In this document: piece by piece, positions 1-8,142 of the stretch
Numbering within the stretch: position 1 is the stretch's first letter
Layout: every line of letters starts with the position of its first letter
Assembly: GCF_003719335.1 (NCBI RefSeq)
Contig: NZ_RIAS01000005.1
Location: 62,001-126,000 of the forward strand
Source: Paenibacillus amylolyticus
GTDB lineage: Bacteria > Bacillota > Bacilli > Paenibacillales > Paenibacillaceae
Direction of reading: 5' to 3'
Length of the DNA: 64,000 nucleotides
Made by a program: the position numbers and the translations under genes
Notes under the pieces: model-generated
What the model saw: only the letters and a program-made list of their open reading frames with translations
Told to the model about the DNA's origin: nothing
Databases searched by the model: none

Positions 1-1036
1 CTGCGGAAGGATAAGCAGCTGCGAAGTAATCCGGGTTCGCAAGCAGCATATTCAGAGTCATAAATCCGCCATTGGAGCAACCGCCAATGTAGATTCGGTC
101 TGTATCAATATCCGTTGCATGCTGTTTCACGTATTGCTTGATCAACGCGGTTAGCGGTTTCGTATACATACTCTTTCCGTCTTTGGTATATTGCCCGGTT
201 CCATCATTCATCCAGAAGGTTGGAGTCTGGGGCACCAATACAGCGGCATCACCAAAATACTTCTGGATAGATTCATCGGCTAAAGCTGTCACTTTATTAC
301 CCAGCAGGGCAATTCTCGGATCAGTACCTCCTTCACCGGCACCATGAAGCCAAATGATCAACGGTTTTTTCTTGCTGGTTTCCGGCATATAGGAAGCGTA
401 CGTTAGATTAATCTGACCGAACTTGGAGTCGTTGTAACTGAATTTGCCGGATGTATCAAACACATCAACACCTTGTTCGATCATGGTATGCGGGGTGTCT
501 GGTCTTGTGGTCATATGCTCAATGGCATTGCCCATGTTATCTTGAAGGGATTTTTGCTGAACAATCGTATATTGAAGGTCAACATACTTATTGGTAAATG
601 ACTGTAGATCAAACATAAACGGGCTTGTTGTCATTAGATCGGGATGGACTTTCATCTCTATCGTAATATATTGTCCTGTGGACAGGGAAGTTTTGTTGCC
701 ATCTTTGTCCGAAAGGTAAACTTTCTCAATCGTTCGGCTACTGCTGTCGGAGCCATCATACTTTTGCTGTGTTTGAAAATTTATCATTGGATAACTGCGT
801 TCTGCAAAAACCTTGAATGTGTCTTTGGTCAGTGTATTTCCTTGAACGGTTATGCCTGTATCCAGAATGATCTTGTAAACACCAGGACCCCAGTCATAAC
901 CTTTGGTTACGAGGGAATAAGAGAGAGGAGAGCGTGAGTCGGCAGAATTGTTTGCGCTTACATTTGTAGATACGAGAAGAGTGGAAGTTAAAGCCAGAAC
1001 CAGGAAACCTGAAAGCAGTCCTTTTTTCATCTTCAT
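1..1036 (-). CDS. Secreted alpha/beta-hydrolase esterase/peptidase, 3' end outside window
   Basis: Only the N-terminal 345 codons are visible; the gene runs off the left edge. A basic start followed by a hydrophobic stretch ending near VSA (about residues 1-25) is a signal peptide, so the product is exported. Residues about 30-190 look like the Ig-like N-terminal domain found ahead of EstA-type esterases. The hydrolase part then shows HGAGEGG (oxyanion region, about residue 229) and GGCSNGG (about residue 317), the G-x-S-x-G nucleophile elbow. The Asp and His of the triad must lie off the edge. ATG at 1036 is preferred over in-frame ATG 1042 because GGAGG (complement 1046-1050) sits 9 nt upstream. 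Often labelled prolyl oligopeptidase-family or PHB-depolymerase-like; the substrate cannot be told from sequence. Confidence 0.85.
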   Translation of the reverse strand, partial: MKMKKGLLSGFLVLALTSTLLVSTNVSANNSADSRSPLSYSLVTKGYDWGPGVYKIILDTGITVQGNTLTKDTFKVFAERSYPMINFQTQQKYDGSDSSSRTIEKVYLSDKDGNKTSLSTGQYITIEMKVHPDLMTTSPFMFDLQSFTNKYVDLQYTIVQQKSLQDNMGNAIEHMTTRPDTPHTMIEQGVDVFDTSGKFSYNDSKFGQINLTYASYMPETSKKKPLIIWLHGAGEGGTDPRIALLGNKVTALADESIQKYFGDAAVLVPQTPTFWMNDGTGQYTKDGKSMYTKPLTALIKQYVKQHATDIDTDRIYIGGCSNGGFMTLNMLLANPDYFAAAYPSA

Positions 1037-1137
1037 CAGCATATACCTCCGAATATATTATGTATGTCGCTTTTCTTATTGTACCATTTCAGGAGGAGCA
1101 TAGGAAATATTGCACCATTTCCAGCTGTTTAACACGC

Positions 1138-1188
1138 AAAAGAACCGCTTGAAAATCACCTCTCGGTGAGATCCAAACGGTTCTTTTT
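1138..1188 (-). terminator. Terminator after the ABM monooxygenase gene
   Basis: A 14-bp stem with one mismatch (AAAAGAACCG arm against CGGTTCTTTT) closes a loop of about 23 nt and ends in a T-rich tail on either strand. It follows the stop of the 1196-1492 gene on the minus strand. Confidence 0.75.
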
Positions 1189-1195
1189 ATGTGTA

Positions 1196-1492
1196 TTAGT
1201 GTTTAACTGCTTCGCCGGCAAACACTTCTACGTTCATTGGTGCAGCCATGAATGCCGCAGCTTGTTGAACAAACGCTTGGAAGTGAGCACTAGCGTTGTG
1301 GGCAGCGGTTGCTGGCTCATCTTTCCACAGCTCGATCATCGTGTAGCTTTGCTCACGTTCTGTGCTTTTCACTAGATCGTAGCTGATGTTGCCTTCTTCT
1401 TGACGTGTCGCAGCGATCAGTTCTTTGGCAGCAGCCAGGAAAGCTTCTTCTTGAGCGGCTTGTACTTGCAAATGTGCGTGAATGATAATCAT
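1196..1492 (-). CDS. ABM-family (YgiN-like) monooxygenase
   Basis: The 98-residue protein has the length and pattern of single-domain antibiotic-biosynthesis-monooxygenase proteins: an initial beta strand (MIIIHAHLQV), a helix rich in Ala/Glu, then EEGNISYDLVKS and a C-terminal HFQAFVQ segment. Family members are cofactor-free dimeric ferredoxin-like barrels acting on quinols or aromatics. The start has a strong GGAGGT site. It is the third gene of a MarR - nitroreductase - ABM unit on the minus strand, which suggests a role in handling quinones or other electrophiles. About 114 nt separate it from the nitroreductase gene and no strong terminator was seen between them, so co-transcription is likely but not proven. 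Confidence 0.85.
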   Translation of the reverse strand: MIIIHAHLQVQAAQEEAFLAAAKELIAATRQEEGNISYDLVKSTEREQSYTMIELWKDEPATAAHNASAHFQAFVQQAAAFMAAPMNVEVFAGEAVKH

Positions 1493-1606
1493 AGTTGTGA
1501 CCTCCAGAAAGTAGTTTGTATATATGAGTAAAAAATCAAGTGCTCCACTAATCCTTATTATTGAAGTCGTTTGAGCAACTTAAAAGCAAATGTTGTTTGA
1601 GCCTAA

Positions 1607-2257
1607 TTATGCCCAAGTTGTGATTGTATCTACAGGCAGACGGTAAGATGGGTGACCTTCTTTGGCAGATTTACCGATCGAGATCAGCATAACCGGTTGA
1701 TAACGGTCTTTATCCATGCCGAATGTTTCAGCGATTTGTGCTTTTTCGTATCCGCCAATTGGGTTTGTATCATAACCGTGAGCACGTGCAGCCAGCATCA
1801 ATTGCATGGAAGCCAGACCAGCATCGATCAGGTTAACGTCACGCAGATCGGAAGCAGGCATATGGTCGTAGTAAGGTTTAACCACTTTCACTTGTTGTTC
1901 AGCGATTTCTTTAGGCATATATCCATGCTCTACCGCTTTACCGAAGATCTCTTCCAAGTACTCTCCATTCTTCATATCGATAAACACACCGATTACAGCG
2001 GCAGAAGTCAGCACTTGATTTTGGTTGAATTTAGCAAGTGGTGCGAGCTTTTCTTTGCCTTCAGGTGTATCAACAACAAGGAAGCGCCAAGGCTGCATGT
2101 TTACGGAAGATGGAGCACGGGAAGCTTCTGCTAAAATTTCAGTCATTTCTTCACGGCTGATTTTTACTTCTGGATCATACAATTTGACGGAACGACGACC
2201 GTACGTAATTTCGTTAAAATCATTTGTTTTTTGGAATTTGCTTTGTGTTGTAGACAT
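1607..2257 (-). CDS. Nitroreductase-family NAD(P)H oxidoreductase (FMN)
   Basis: The 216-residue protein carries the family hallmarks: the RRSVKLYDP FMN-phosphate region (about residues 21-29), the RAPSSVNMQPW segment (about 47-57), and the NPIGGYEKAQIAETFG region near the C-terminus. It resembles B. subtilis YdgI/YodC-type enzymes, which reduce quinones, nitroaromatics or other electrophiles with FMN. The start at 2257 follows a GAGGAGAG ribosome site. It lies 24 bp downstream of the MarR gene and is presumably under its control. The physiological substrate is unknown. Confidence 0.9.
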   Translation of the reverse strand: MSTTQSKFQKTNDFNEITYGRRSVKLYDPEVKISREEMTEILAEASRAPSSVNMQPWRFLVVDTPEGKEKLAPLAKFNQNQVLTSAAVIGVFIDMKNGEYLEEIFGKAVEHGYMPKEIAEQQVKVVKPYYDHMPASDLRDVNLIDAGLASMQLMLAARAHGYDTNPIGGYEKAQIAETFGMDKDRYQPVMLISIGKSAKEGHPSYRLPVDTITTWA

Positions 2258-2281
2258 GGGAATCTCTCCTCTATATATGGT

Positions 2282-2701
2282 TTAAAAATTGTTTTGCATA
2301 CGTTCCAAGAAATCGGCCAGTGCCTGAATCTCATCTTCACTGAAACCATCCAGAATCTGATGAATATAATTGGTTTTCTCTGCTTTATATCCTTCAATCT
2401 GTTTGCGCCCATGATCCGTTAGACGAACAAAAGTTACCCGATTATCCTCAGGATTTTTGCGTCTTGTAACCATCTGATCCGCTTCAAGTTGTTTCAGGTG
2501 GCGTGTAATTGCTGCACTGTCGATGTTAATGATCTTCTGGAGCATGGATTGGTTGATCTCATCTACCTGATCCAGCTCGTGCAGAATTTCAAAGCGAGAG
2601 GAACTGATCCCGGTACAGCGTTCAAACTTGGGACTGATTTTGTTCCCCAGCACATTCAGCAGATTAATGATCTGCTCTTCTTTGGAAACCATACGTGTCA
2701 T
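2282..2701 (-). CDS. MarR-family transcriptional regulator
   Basis: The 139-residue winged-helix regulator shows the MarR layout: an N-terminal dimerisation helix, SSSRFEILHELDQ, the recognition region SAAITRHLKQLEADQM and the wing RRKNPEDNRVTFVRLTDHG. The reading frame is open further upstream (to 2836), but ATG 2701 is chosen because GGGAGG lies just before it and the resulting protein begins like other MarR proteins. It heads an operon with a nitroreductase and an ABM monooxygenase. Its promoter carries three TTGA-N4-TCAA inverted repeats just downstream of the -10 box, consistent with autorepression. In B. subtilis, MarR/DUF24 regulators control comparable nitroreductase and quinone-stress genes; the inducer here is inferred, not known. 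Confidence 0.9.
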   Translation of the reverse strand: MTRMVSKEEQIINLLNVLGNKISPKFERCTGISSSRFEILHELDQVDEINQSMLQKIINIDSAAITRHLKQLEADQMVTRRKNPEDNRVTFVRLTDHGRKQIEGYKAEKTNYIHQILDGFSEDEIQALADFLERMQNNF

Positions 2702-2802
2702 GACTAGACCTCCCGGGTGAATCCAATCAACAACGGCGTATGTTAACAAATAATTAAAGTTGCCAGTATACAATGCCATTGCTTCATGATTCTGTAGCTC
2801 TC

Positions 2803-2852
2803 TCAATCGTTGATGGATCAATAGTTGATACGTCAATCATTGATGGCTCAAT
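2803..2852 (-). promoter_or_regulatory. Three tandem TTGA-N4-TCAA operator-like repeats
   Basis: Inverted repeats TTGATGGATCAA (2810-2821), TTGATACGTCAA (2824-2835) and TTGATGGCTCAA (2840-2851) follow one another. Seen another way, a 20-bp block (2803-2822) recurs at 2833-2852 with two differences and a 30-bp period, close to three helical turns. They sit immediately downstream of the -10 box of the marR operon, where a bound repressor would block transcription. Binding by the adjacent MarR protein is inference. Confidence 0.6.
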
Positions 2853-2853
2853 T

Positions 2854-2882
2854 AATATAACATGTCATAGATAAGAATGCAA
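2854..2882 (-). promoter_or_regulatory. Promoter of the marR operon
   Basis: On the minus strand a -35 TTGCAT (complement of 2877-2882) and a -10 TATATT (complement of 2854-2859) are separated by exactly 17 bp. Transcription would start near 2845, inside the first operator-like repeat, leaving a leader of about 145 nt. Confidence 0.7.
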
Positions 2883-3005
2883 CAGGTTGAAAAAAAGAAA
2901 AAATGGATTTTTTTTAAACTATCTTATCGTAGATATTCATAAAAAGGAGAGGTTAATAATATAGGTTGTCCCTAAAAGAATAATTTAACTCGGCATGAGT
3001 TTTAT

Positions 3006-3020
3006 TGAGAATTATTATCA
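3006..3020 (+). promoter_or_regulatory. Fur box upstream of the AraC-type regulator
   Basis: The 15-bp site TGAGAATTATTATCA differs at one position from the 7-1-7 Fur consensus TGATAATNATTATCA. It lies about 110 bp before the start of the regulator gene and predicts repression under iron sufficiency. Confidence 0.75.
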
Positions 3021-3129
3021 TTCAAACTATAATGAAAATAAAAAAGTGTCGGCTTTTGCTAGTGAAACGGAAAAAACAAATTATTAATCTGGTGAGAAGC
3101 AGGACTTATCATAAGGAAAGGGAGTTATC

Positions 3130-4731
3130 ATGGAAAGTAATGACTGGATTAAACGACTGGAGCAACTATATCTTTCGTCTGTTCACATCTGCCAATATGC
3201 TGGCACTCCAGGACAAGCCGAGCACAGGGTATGGAGAAGATTTGCCGTATGCAGAGTAATGGATGGCAGAGGGACTTTGACAATCGATAATGTAATGCAT
3301 ACGGTGTCCCGCGACGATTGGTTTATGCTTAGCCCAGGTATGCACGTGGAATTACAGACGGATATAGAAGCCCCGATCCGATATCAGCTCATCTTATTTT
3401 CCGGTGTTGGACTTGTTCGAACGCATAATGTATGGCGAACCGAGGCCTTTGATTTTCCCATTACGGGGAAGCTCAAACTTTCTTCCATTAGGCGAGATAT
3501 TCAAGAAATGATGGATCGATTATTTTATAAAAATTTCACTGGAGCAGAATCGGAAAACATAGGCAAGAAATATCTTGTGCACCAGCTACTAATACAGTTG
3601 ATGACTTATGTGCAACCCTTTGGTCAACCTCAGGCAGGAATGGATCTGGCCATAGATTATATGACACATCACTATACGAAGGAAATTCGAATACATGACA
3701 TGGCCCGCCTGGCAGGACTTAGTGTGAATCATTTTATAAGATCATTCAAACGTCAATTTGGGATGACACCGATCGATTATATCCTGAAACTACGGATGAA
3801 TAGGGCTAAACAGCTATTGTTTTCTACAGATAAAATCAAGATGATCGCGGAGCAGGTCGGATACAAGGACGAGCACTATTTCAGCCGGGTGTTTAAGAAA
3901 AATGAAGGTGTTGCTCCAGCTTTTTATATGAAAAATAAAGTTAGCCGTATTGCAACATTGTACTATGGGTTGGATGATGTTGTTCTAACACTCGGATTGA
4001 AACCTGTGTCTGCTTTATCTTATGTTCAGAGAGTAGCTCATCCTACCCTAATGCCTGCACATCAAGCCAATTCTTTTCAAGGACTTATTCTGGACAGTTC
4101 CGGTCAGAACTATGATAAGTTGAAGGGATTGCAGCCAGATTTAATCATTACGAGTGACCGTATGAAACCGAATGAATCCCTGCATCACATTGCTCCTACA
4201 GCTATCCTTAAACACACGAATCAAGTTGGCGAAAGTCTGCTGTATATGGCGGATATTATGGGACGTAAAGAACATGCTATTCGCTGGATTGAACAGCATG
4301 CGGATTTAAGCCATGTTCTTCAAAAGCGTATTCACTCCGAATGGGGAAGGCAGTCCGCTATGTTTATCCGCGTTTCCTCCCAATTTTATCGAATGTATGG
4401 ATTGCATAATCAGACGGGTTCCTTGCTGTATGACGATATGGGATTACATATGCCAGAGGATTACCCAAGCGAACAGTGGGCTGTGGAGATGAACATCAAT
4501 GATGTGCAGTTATACAACGCGGATCATCTATTTATTATGGTGGATCCGACAGAAGAAGCCCGTATTCAATTGCAACGTTTGCTGAAGTCTGATGAGTGGA
4601 TGACATGCAAGGCTGTACTGGAAGGCCGTGTTTATGATGCAGGGGATATTTTCTTCCAAACGCTGGGTCCAACCGGACGTATAAGGGCTATGAAGTATGT
4701 AGCCAAGAAGCTTGGTGTTGCCTTAGGGTGA
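3130..4731 (+). CDS. AraC-family regulator fused to a ferric-siderophore-binding domain (Btr-like)
   Basis: The 533-residue protein has three parts. An N-terminal cupin-like sensor (about residues 20-150) is followed by an AraC double helix-turn-helix (about 171-265; DMARLAGLSVNHFIRSFKRQ and IAEQVGYKDEHYFSRVFKK). The C-terminal half (about 277-533) is a cytoplasmic version of a FecB/TroA-type periplasmic binding domain (LGLKPVSALSY, LQPDLIITSDR). This is the layout of B. subtilis Btr, which binds ferric siderophore and activates the uptake genes. A Fur box lies upstream and a siderophore-binding lipoprotein gene with its own Fur box follows. It is therefore probably a substrate-sensing activator of the downstream genes. 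Start ATG 3130 follows GGAAAGGGAG. Confidence 0.9.
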   Translation: MESNDWIKRLEQLYLSSVHICQYAGTPGQAEHRVWRRFAVCRVMDGRGTLTIDNVMHTVSRDDWFMLSPGMHVELQTDIEAPIRYQLILFSGVGLVRTHNVWRTEAFDFPITGKLKLSSIRRDIQEMMDRLFYKNFTGAESENIGKKYLVHQLLIQLMTYVQPFGQPQAGMDLAIDYMTHHYTKEIRIHDMARLAGLSVNHFIRSFKRQFGMTPIDYILKLRMNRAKQLLFSTDKIKMIAEQVGYKDEHYFSRVFKKNEGVAPAFYMKNKVSRIATLYYGLDDVVLTLGLKPVSALSYVQRVAHPTLMPAHQANSFQGLILDSSGQNYDKLKGLQPDLIITSDRMKPNESLHHIAPTAILKHTNQVGESLLYMADIMGRKEHAIRWIEQHADLSHVLQKRIHSEWGRQSAMFIRVSSQFYRMYGLHNQTGSLLYDDMGLHMPEDYPSEQWAVEMNINDVQLYNADHLFIMVDPTEEARIQLQRLLKSDEWMTCKAVLEGRVYDAGDIFFQTLGPTGRIRAMKYVAKKLGVALG

Positions 4732-4794
4732 TATTTTACACGTAAAGAGAGTGGAATAATCCATGGAAAGCTTGTTTGCTTTTCCCTACCATAA

Positions 4795-4809
4795 TGATAA
4801 TGATTATTA
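4795..4809 (+). promoter_or_regulatory. Fur box upstream of the siderophore-binding lipoprotein
   Basis: TGATAATGATTATTA matches the 7-1-7 Fur consensus with one mismatch and is embedded in a longer AT-rich run of GATAAT-like repeats (4791-4815). It lies 30 bp before the start codon, so Fur would overlap the promoter. Confidence 0.8.
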
Positions 4810-4839
4810 TTATTAAGTAGAGAAGGGGAATTATAACGA

Positions 4840-5823
4840 ATGCTAAGACAGAGAACAGCCTATATGATCTTTTTGTCCTTGCTCATGCTCGTTCTAGCAG
4901 CATGTGGCAAGACAACAACGGAAGGAACAGATGCAACATCTTCAAAACAGAATACGACGGCGGAAGAGAAGGGCACACAAACAGTCAACCACCTGAAGGG
5001 TACTTCGGTTGTACCCCAAAAAATAGAGCGTATGGTTGTGTTATCTGCCGCCTATATTGATCACATGCTTAGCATTGGAGAGAAACCTGCGGGTGTTAAT
5101 GTAGAAGTACGTTACGGTGGAGATTACTTGCCCTATCTGGCAGATCAGCTTCAGGGTGTTCCAACGGTAGGTTCGGCAGATAGTCCCAACCTTGAAGCCA
5201 TTGTTCAGATTGATCCCGATGTGATTGTAATTGAAAGTCGAACAGCTGAAAATTCATATGATCAGTTGGAGAAAATTGCTCCTACGATTGTATTGGGTGA
5301 CGATTGGATGGACTACAAAGACGATACAACGTATTGGACTCAGGATTTGCTGACTATTGCTGGAATGTACAATAAGGTTGATCTGGCTAAAGAAAAGATT
5401 GCGGAAGTAGAGCAACAAGCCGATCAGCTTAAAGGTAAAATCGAACAATTGGATACGAAAAAATTGGCATATCTGAGAGTGAGGGAGAAGAACCTGCAAA
5501 TTTATGCGGCCAAAGGTCACCCTACGAATACACTTTTGTATCATGATCTTGGGTTTGAACCTTCTGCTGTGACACCTGCTGACCAACGTGAGGATTTATC
5601 TATGGAGAAGATAGCAGATATCGATGCCAATTATGTTGTGCTTGAAGCTGACCCCAATGCCCAGGATTATTTAAGCAAGATGAAAGAAAGCGCACTTTGG
5701 AAAAACGTCCCGGCTGTTGGAGCTGATCAGGTCTATCAAACCGACTCCTTCTGGCTATTTAAAGGGTGGGGAGTTATAGGACGAAGCGAAATATTAAATG
5801 AAATTAAAGATATGATTCAATAG
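4840..5823 (+). CDS. Ferric-siderophore-binding lipoprotein (FecB/FhuD-like)
   Basis: The 327-residue protein starts with a lipoprotein signal whose lipobox LAAC places the acylated cysteine at residue 22. A Ser/Thr-rich linker to about residue 55 is followed by a class III substrate-binding domain (VPQKIERMVVLSAAYIDHML, PNLEAIVQIDPDVIVIESR, a long central helix near 185-210). It should capture ferric siderophore at the outer face of the membrane. The gene sits behind a Fur box and ends directly against the FhuF-like gene (TAG then ATG), so the two are translated as a unit. No permease or ATPase gene is nearby, so it must work with transport subunits encoded elsewhere. Confidence 0.9.
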   Translation: MLRQRTAYMIFLSLLMLVLAACGKTTTEGTDATSSKQNTTAEEKGTQTVNHLKGTSVVPQKIERMVVLSAAYIDHMLSIGEKPAGVNVEVRYGGDYLPYLADQLQGVPTVGSADSPNLEAIVQIDPDVIVIESRTAENSYDQLEKIAPTIVLGDDWMDYKDDTTYWTQDLLTIAGMYNKVDLAKEKIAEVEQQADQLKGKIEQLDTKKLAYLRVREKNLQIYAAKGHPTNTLLYHDLGFEPSAVTPADQREDLSMEKIADIDANYVVLEADPNAQDYLSKMKESALWKNVPAVGADQVYQTDSFWLFKGWGVIGRSEILNEIKDMIQ

Positions 5824-6666
5824 ATGGTACTTTATTCAGGGAATGACCGTTCAGAGATGGTGGCTGTTTTGGAAACGTCTTTTGTGACGAGTATCCGTGG
5901 GGCCGATGAATCTTCCACCTATGCTTTTGCTGTCGGTGACTTGCTGCATGATGAGAAGAGAGACTTGATATTACACCAACAAGCCATACAACAGGGACTG
6001 GATCAAGACGGCACAGGAAGTGTGGCGGTAGGTACCCTTTTTGCCAAGCGATATTCGGTATGGGTTATGGCTGTAATCTCAGCTTGCAGTCTATATGATA
6101 CTCTTCTGAATATCGAGGATGATGTTGTCCGATTTGAATTGAATGGCACGGGCGGCATGCGCTATGAGACTCGGTTGGAAAGAAGTCTAGATAATGGTTC
6201 AGGACTGGGGATTGGGGCAAATGTAGCTCCAACTAGTGAGGTTTTGGCTCAGCGCAGGACAGAAATTAGTATGCTACGGGATAGTTTACAGCTGCACTTG
6301 GGACGTATTTTCCAATCAGTTGCAGCGGCAACGGGAGCTAACCTGAGGGTTATGAATGCACTGGTTGCTCATAATGTGCAACAATTGCTTACGCGACTGA
6401 TCGAAGATCAAGCGATATGGAAGACGGATAAGCGACTTCAGCTTATTAAGGATGATGTACAAGTATGGCTAGAGGAATCAACGAATAATTCATTTTTCAC
6501 TCGGTTTCAACGCTTTGAACATCCGGAGTGGCAGGGGCCGCCGCTTCTGATCCGCAGGTATTGCTGTCTGGCGTATCAAGTGGGTAGCGGCAGTTCTGCC
6601 CACGGCTATTGTAACACCTGTCCAAAACTAGATTCAGAATCGCGACAGCGGATGCTTTTGAGGTAG
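5824..6666 (+). CDS. FhuF-like ferric-siderophore reductase, [2Fe-2S] type
   Basis: The 280-residue protein ends with cysteines C247, C248, C263 and C266, a CC-x14-CxxC arrangement close to the CC-x10-CxxC cluster ligands of E. coli FhuF. The upstream part is mostly helical, as in IucA/FhuF-type proteins. The proposed role is cytoplasmic reduction of Fe(III)-siderophore to release iron. The ATG at 5824 abuts the stop of the lipoprotein gene, so expression is likely by translational coupling under the same Fur control. The Cys spacing is four residues longer than in FhuF, and the identity of the electron donor is unknown. Confidence 0.75.
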   Translation: MVLYSGNDRSEMVAVLETSFVTSIRGADESSTYAFAVGDLLHDEKRDLILHQQAIQQGLDQDGTGSVAVGTLFAKRYSVWVMAVISACSLYDTLLNIEDDVVRFELNGTGGMRYETRLERSLDNGSGLGIGANVAPTSEVLAQRRTEISMLRDSLQLHLGRIFQSVAAATGANLRVMNALVAHNVQQLLTRLIEDQAIWKTDKRLQLIKDDVQVWLEESTNNSFFTRFQRFEHPEWQGPPLLIRRYCCLAYQVGSGSSAHGYCNTCPKLDSESRQRMLLR

Positions 6667-6687
6667 TAGTCATTTCATACGAATACT

Positions 6688-6732
6688 AAAAACAGTTACA
6701 GTCGGTGTATTTCCCGAAGGTAGCTGTTTTTT
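6688..6732 (+). terminator. Terminator of the siderophore operon
   Basis: An 11-bp stem (AAAACAGTTAC with GTAGCTGTTTT, one wobble) with a loop of about 20 nt ends in TTTTTT. Confidence 0.8.
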
Positions 6733-6856
6733 GCTATGAGCTTAAGACTCGACGAATCCCTGTGAATTAGGCGGCTCACATAGCTAGTCTTAGACATAAA
6801 GTAAATGAATACAACATCGGTAGAAGGACTCTTCTGTAAGGAAGGAGGATTGTCTT

Positions 6857-7770
6857 GTGAGTAGCATACCTAAAAAGAAGAGAAAATTAAAATTATCTTT
6901 AACTGGAAAAACACGGCGAAAAGTTAAAAAGAAGTCAAAAACAAGGTTGATTTTAGTTAAAAAAAATAAATCTCATATAAAGAATAAACATAAAGCTAAA
7001 AGAAAAAGGAGATGTGATCCTCTTTATTTACGGGGACCAAGAGGGTATCCAGGGATAAAGGGGGCAACAGGTGGAACCGGAGCTACTGGAGTGGCTGGAG
7101 TAACGAGTGTGAGGGGAACAACTGGAGTCAAGGGAGAAATTGGGGCAACAGGTGCGACCGGAGTTATTGGAGATGCCGGAGCCACAGGTGTGACGGGATC
7201 GACTGGAGCTACCGGTGCGACGGGCACAGTAGGAGCCCCACCGGAGCCACGGGTACAACAGGAGCCACCGGAGCGACTGGTCCTAATGTTGCAACCGAAG
7301 GCTTTTCGGCTTTTCTCGCCAATCTGACTACGTCTACAAGTACACAATTAACAAACTGGTCGACAGCCAGTCCGTTCTACACTAGTCCTAACTTTAATGC
7401 AACAACAGGCAATTATACGATTCCAACGACAGGAAGGTATTCAATTGAAGCCACAATTAACTATGCAACAACCGCGGCCATTGCTCTTTCTCTGGGTGCA
7501 GGAGTAAATCCGGCTTTTCTGGTTCAGAGAACATCGCCAACCGTAACAACATTAGTGAGTGGATTGTTGCCCGTTCTGAATGTAGCTGTTACGTTGCTTA
7601 CCCTTAGAGCTGTGCTCGGTAGCAGTTCTGTTACATTAGCGGTGGAAGTGGCTTTAAATGCAGGCGACGTCATTGGGCTGTTCTATGCTGCGAATGGCCT
7701 TACCATTTCACTCAACTTAGGTAGTGGTTCGACGAACGGGATTTTCTGGTCTGTTCATCAGATGACTTAG
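6857..7770 (+). pseudogene. Collagen-like (BclA-type) surface protein gene, frameshifted
   Basis: GTG 6857 follows AAGGAGG. The product begins with about 55 residues that are very rich in Lys/Arg, then Gly-X-Y repeats dominated by GAT and GVT triplets, as in exosporium or spore-surface collagen-like proteins. At 7238-7239 two extra C residues in the run GCCCC break the frame; removing them restores perfect Gly-X-Y periodicity. The original frame then stops at 7327. The displaced frame continues from 7240 through more GAT repeats into a C-terminal globular domain resembling BclA C-termini (GRYSIEATINY, GDVIGLFYAANG) and stops at TAG 7770. Intact, the protein would have about 304 residues. This may be a true pseudogene, a slippage-controlled gene or a sequence error. 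Confidence 0.75.
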
Positions 7771-7847
7771 GCACGCCTATATAAAAGGTCATGTAAGAGG
7801 GAAAAAGATAATTTGGCAGAATTACAACAAAGGGGAGTCACAGAAAA

Positions 7848-7880
7848 ACAGGCTTGGAGCAGATCTGAGTCTGTCTTTTT
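7848..7880 (+). terminator. Terminator after the collagen-like gene
   Basis: ACAGGCT pairs with AGTCTGT (one wobble) across a 13-nt loop and is followed by CTTTTT. Between here and the next start at 8143 (about 260 bases) no gene was found. Confidence 0.65.
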
Positions 7881-8142
7881 GTATGCTCTCCAGTTATCTT
7901 CATTGAATAAAGAGCATCTCAGCTCTACTTTACAACATAGTAATCTTCTTTAGTATCAAGAAACAAGTATACCCATCATTTTTAGGTTGAATGACAATTA
8001 CGTTTCTGTTAGCTTCCCCTACTGGATTTCAACTCATATAATAACGCTAATTCTATTCGGATATTGCAATGCAACCTAGAGATAAGTATGTATGAATGCA
8101 ACGGAGCCTGTTCTAGATAGATCATGAAAGGGTTGGTGAAGT

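Noticed and set aside
2702..2836. N-terminal extension of the MarR protein
   Set aside because: The frame is open, but the strong ribosome site and family length support ATG 2701. The upstream part overlaps the operator region, so it is a leader and not coding.
7024..7347. Pro-rich repeat protein on the minus strand
   Set aside because: It is the antisense reading of the Gly-X-Y repeats of the collagen-like gene.
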